From Lentisalinibacter sp037382365 (GTDB lineage: Bacteria; Pseudomonadota; Gammaproteobacteria; Steroidobacterales; Woeseiaceae), in assembly GCA_037382365.1 (NCBI GenBank), contig JARRPZ010000150.1, forward strand, positions 1 to 7,443: a stretch of 7,443 bases of DNA, given 5' to 3'. Below are positions 6,242-7,443 of this stretch, piece after piece. The translations under genes were made by a program, and so were the position numbers. A model generated the notes under the pieces. That model had not been told where the DNA came from. It did not search any database and was given only the letters and a program-made list of their open reading frames with translations. The first letter of the stretch is position 1, and the number at the start of each line of letters is the position of its first letter.

Positions 6242-7239
6242 CCGGGGTCGGACTCGGCGCCGGCGGCCTGGCGCAGCAGGCCGCGGAAGGCGTGTCGCGG
6301 ATTGCCGTCCTCGGCCACGACCTTGTAGACGTCGCGGCAAATCGGCATCTCCACCCCGTACTCGTCGGCGAGCGCCATCACGGCCGGCGCGCTCTTCACA
6401 CCTTCCGCCACCATGAACATCTGTTCCGTGATCTCCCGGATGGTGCGCCCCTTGCCGAGTTCATAACCCACGGTGCGGTTGCGGCTCTGGGGGCTGGTGG
6501 CCGTCGCGATGAGGTCTCCGAGTCCGGCGAGCCCGGCGAAGGTCTGTGCCTCGCCGCCCATGGCGACGCCGAGGCGTGTGATCTCGGCGAGCCCACGGGA
6601 GATGATGGCCGCCCGCGTGTTGTCGCCCGCCGACTGCCCATCGCCCATGCCGGCGGCGATGGCGATGATGTTCTTCAGCACACCGCCGAGTTCGCAGCCG
6701 GTCACGTCATGATTCGAGTACACCCGGAACAGGCCGCTGTGGAAGAGCTTCTGCAATTCCCTGACAATCAGCACGTCCTGCATGGCGATGACGCTCGCCG
6801 CCGAATAACCGGCCATGATTTCCCGGGCCAGATTCGGTCCGGTGAGCACGCCGAAGGGATGGCCCGGCAGGATCTCTTCCACGATTTCGGACATCCTTCT
6901 TCCGGCCGGCAGCTCCAGCCCCTTCGTTAGACTGACGACCGGCACCCAGGGCCGGATGTGATCGGCCACCTGTTCCAGCACCGCCCGGAAGCCGTGGGAC
7001 GGCACGCCCATGACGACGACGTCCTTGTCGGCGACGGCCTCTTCGAGATCCGCCGTCGCGACCAGTGCCTCGGGCAGCGTAGCCTCGGGAAGATACTTCG
7101 AGTTCGTGTGCTGCGCGCTGATCTCGTCGGCGACCGACTGCTGTCGGGCCCACAGCGTGACCGGCGCGTTGCGGCTCACCAGTGCCGCGACCGTCGTGCC
7201 CCAGGATCCGGCGCCGACGACGCCTACTTTGAGTTGCAT
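6238..7239 (-). CDS. gpsA: glycerol-3-phosphate dehydrogenase [NAD(P)+]
   Basis: A full-length 333-residue GpsA (E. coli 339). It reduces dihydroxyacetone phosphate to sn-glycerol-3-phosphate, the backbone for phospholipid synthesis, in the cytoplasm. The N-terminal Rossmann domain has VGAGSWGTTVA (8-18), MGVPSH (77-82), SLTKGLE (103-109, Lys106) and TGPNLAREI (133-141). The C-terminal helical domain has GGVLKNIIAIAAGMGDG (185-201) with catalytic Lys189, then NTRAAIISRG (207-216), GLAGLGDLIATATS (236-249) and SRNRTVG (252-258). A strong GGGGGAG (7244-7250) lies 4 nt before the ATG and fixes the start. The gene is probably cotranscribed with the lysine-rich gene upstream, separated by REP units. 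Its TAG stop sits in the head of a decayed REP. Confidence 0.98.
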   Translation of the reverse strand: MQLKVGVVGAGSWGTTVAALVSRNAPVTLWARQQSVADEISAQHTNSKYLPEATLPEALVATADLEEAVADKDVVVMGVPSHGFRAVLEQVADHIRPWVPVVSLTKGLELPAGRRMSEIVEEILPGHPFGVLTGPNLAREIMAGYSAASVIAMQDVLIVRELQKLFHSGLFRVYSNHDVTGCELGGVLKNIIAIAAGMGDGQSAGDNTRAAIISRGLAEITRLGVAMGGEAQTFAGLAGLGDLIATATSPQSRNRTVGYELGKGRTIREITEQMFMVAEGVKSAPAVMALADEYGVEMPICRDVYKVVAEDGNPRHAFRGLLRQAAGAESDPG

Positions 7240-7260
7240 ATTTCTCCCCCTGCCAGTGCT

Positions 7261-7312
7261 GTAGGAGGGGATTCATCCCCGATTCCCGGATCGGGCCTGA
7301 AGGCCCTCCTGC
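7261..7312. repeat. REP inverted pair upstream of gpsA
   Basis: The left unit starts with GTAG (7261-7264) and has the palindrome GGGGAT-TC-ATCCCC (7267-7280). The right unit faces it with GGGCCT-GA-AGGCCC (7293-7306) and a GCAG head on the minus strand (7309-7312). The right unit is identical to that at 2062-2081 from the palindrome to the head. The spacer between palindromes (7281-7292) is 8 bp longer than in the 2025-2081 copy and looks like a short duplication. It ends 11 bp before the gpsA Shine-Dalgarno sequence. Confidence 0.8.
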
Positions 7313-7331
7313 AACATTTCTCTGCCGCCTT

Positions 7332-7356
7332 CGATCGGGCCTGAAGGCCCTCCTAC
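7332..7356 (-). repeat. single REP unit with GTAG head
   Basis: On the minus strand a GTAG head (7353-7356) is followed by the palindrome GGGCCT-TC-AGGCCC (7337-7350) and a GATCG tail. It is near-identical to the right units at 2062-2081 and 7293-7312. Its TAG is used as the stop codon of the lysine-rich frame entering from the right edge. The T-run at 7362-7367 follows on the plus strand but is explained by Lys codons on the minus strand. Confidence 0.75.
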
Positions 7357-7443
7357 GTTGATTTTTTCTTCGCCGTCTTGCTGCGGCGCTTTTGCTTTCT
7401 CTTGCCGGCCTTCTTCCGGCTCGTCTTCTTCCCGGTCTTCTTC
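7353..7443 (-). CDS. C-terminal end of a lysine-rich basic protein (partial)
   Basis: The last 29 codons of a frame that runs in from beyond the window edge and ends with TAG at 7353-7355. The peptide is made almost only of Lys, Arg, Ser, Thr, Ala and Gly; it begins KKTGKKTSRKK and ends SKTAKKKST. Such tails occur in histone H1-like proteins, on topoisomerase I and on some RNA-binding proteins, where they bind nucleic acid. The other two minus-strand frames are also open over this short stretch, so the frame choice rests on the recognisable basic-tail composition. It lies on the same strand as gpsA, with only REP units between. The product cannot be named. Confidence 0.45.
   Translation of the reverse strand, partial: KKTGKKTSRKKAGKRKQKRRSKTAKKKST

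Noticed and set aside
6292..6930. A 212-codon plus-strand frame opposite gpsA
   Set aside because: It is antisense to strongly conserved gpsA and has no recognisable domain.
7337..7367. Hairpin GGGCCT-GA-AGGCCC followed by a T-run, resembling an intrinsic terminator on the plus strand
   Set aside because: The T-run starts 11 nt after the stem, no plus-strand gene ends here, and the T-run is explained by Lys codons on the minus strand.

Overview
The window reads as ordinary chromosome from a GC-rich gammaproteobacterium. This rests on the high GC content by eye, the type of proteins (YchF, GpsA, an SDR/GST pair), the tRNA gene with an encoded CCA end and a GC-rich discriminator promoter, and REP-type repeats with a GTAG head. 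The genus cannot be named from this sequence alone.

Layout from left to right. A tRNA-Met(CAT) gene lies on the minus strand with a convincing sigma-70 promoter. Next on the plus strand is a two-gene unit of bacterial PH-domain membrane proteins resembling the YdbS/YdbT pair. The second gene loses its last PH domain where it runs into a palindromic repeat. Converging on it from the minus strand is ychF, a universally conserved Obg-like ATPase. A short divergent region then leads to a plus-strand cluster of three tightly packed genes: a glutathione S-transferase-like protein, an SDR oxidoreductase of the 2,4-dienoyl-CoA reductase type, and an exported beta-propeller protein with Asp-box (BNR/sialidase-like) motifs. 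Converging on this cluster is gpsA (NAD(P)-dependent glycerol-3-phosphate dehydrogenase) on the minus strand. Upstream of gpsA on the same strand is the end of a very lysine-rich reading frame that continues beyond the window.

The most notable non-coding structure is a family of REP elements: units with a GTAG or GCAG head followed by a perfect palindrome such as GGGCCT-TC-AGGCCC. There are two inverted pairs (about 2025-2081 and 7261-7312), one single unit (7332-7356) and one decayed unit (6206-6241). They sit in gaps between genes, and the stop codons of three minus- or plus-strand genes fall inside them. No RAYT transposase is present in the window.

I see no defence system, CRISPR array, prophage or insertion sequence. 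The best leads are the REP-associated truncation of the YdbT-like gene, the repeated use of REP sequence as stop codons, the missing active-site Tyr in the dienoyl-CoA-reductase-like SDR, and the cysteine cluster in the exported propeller.
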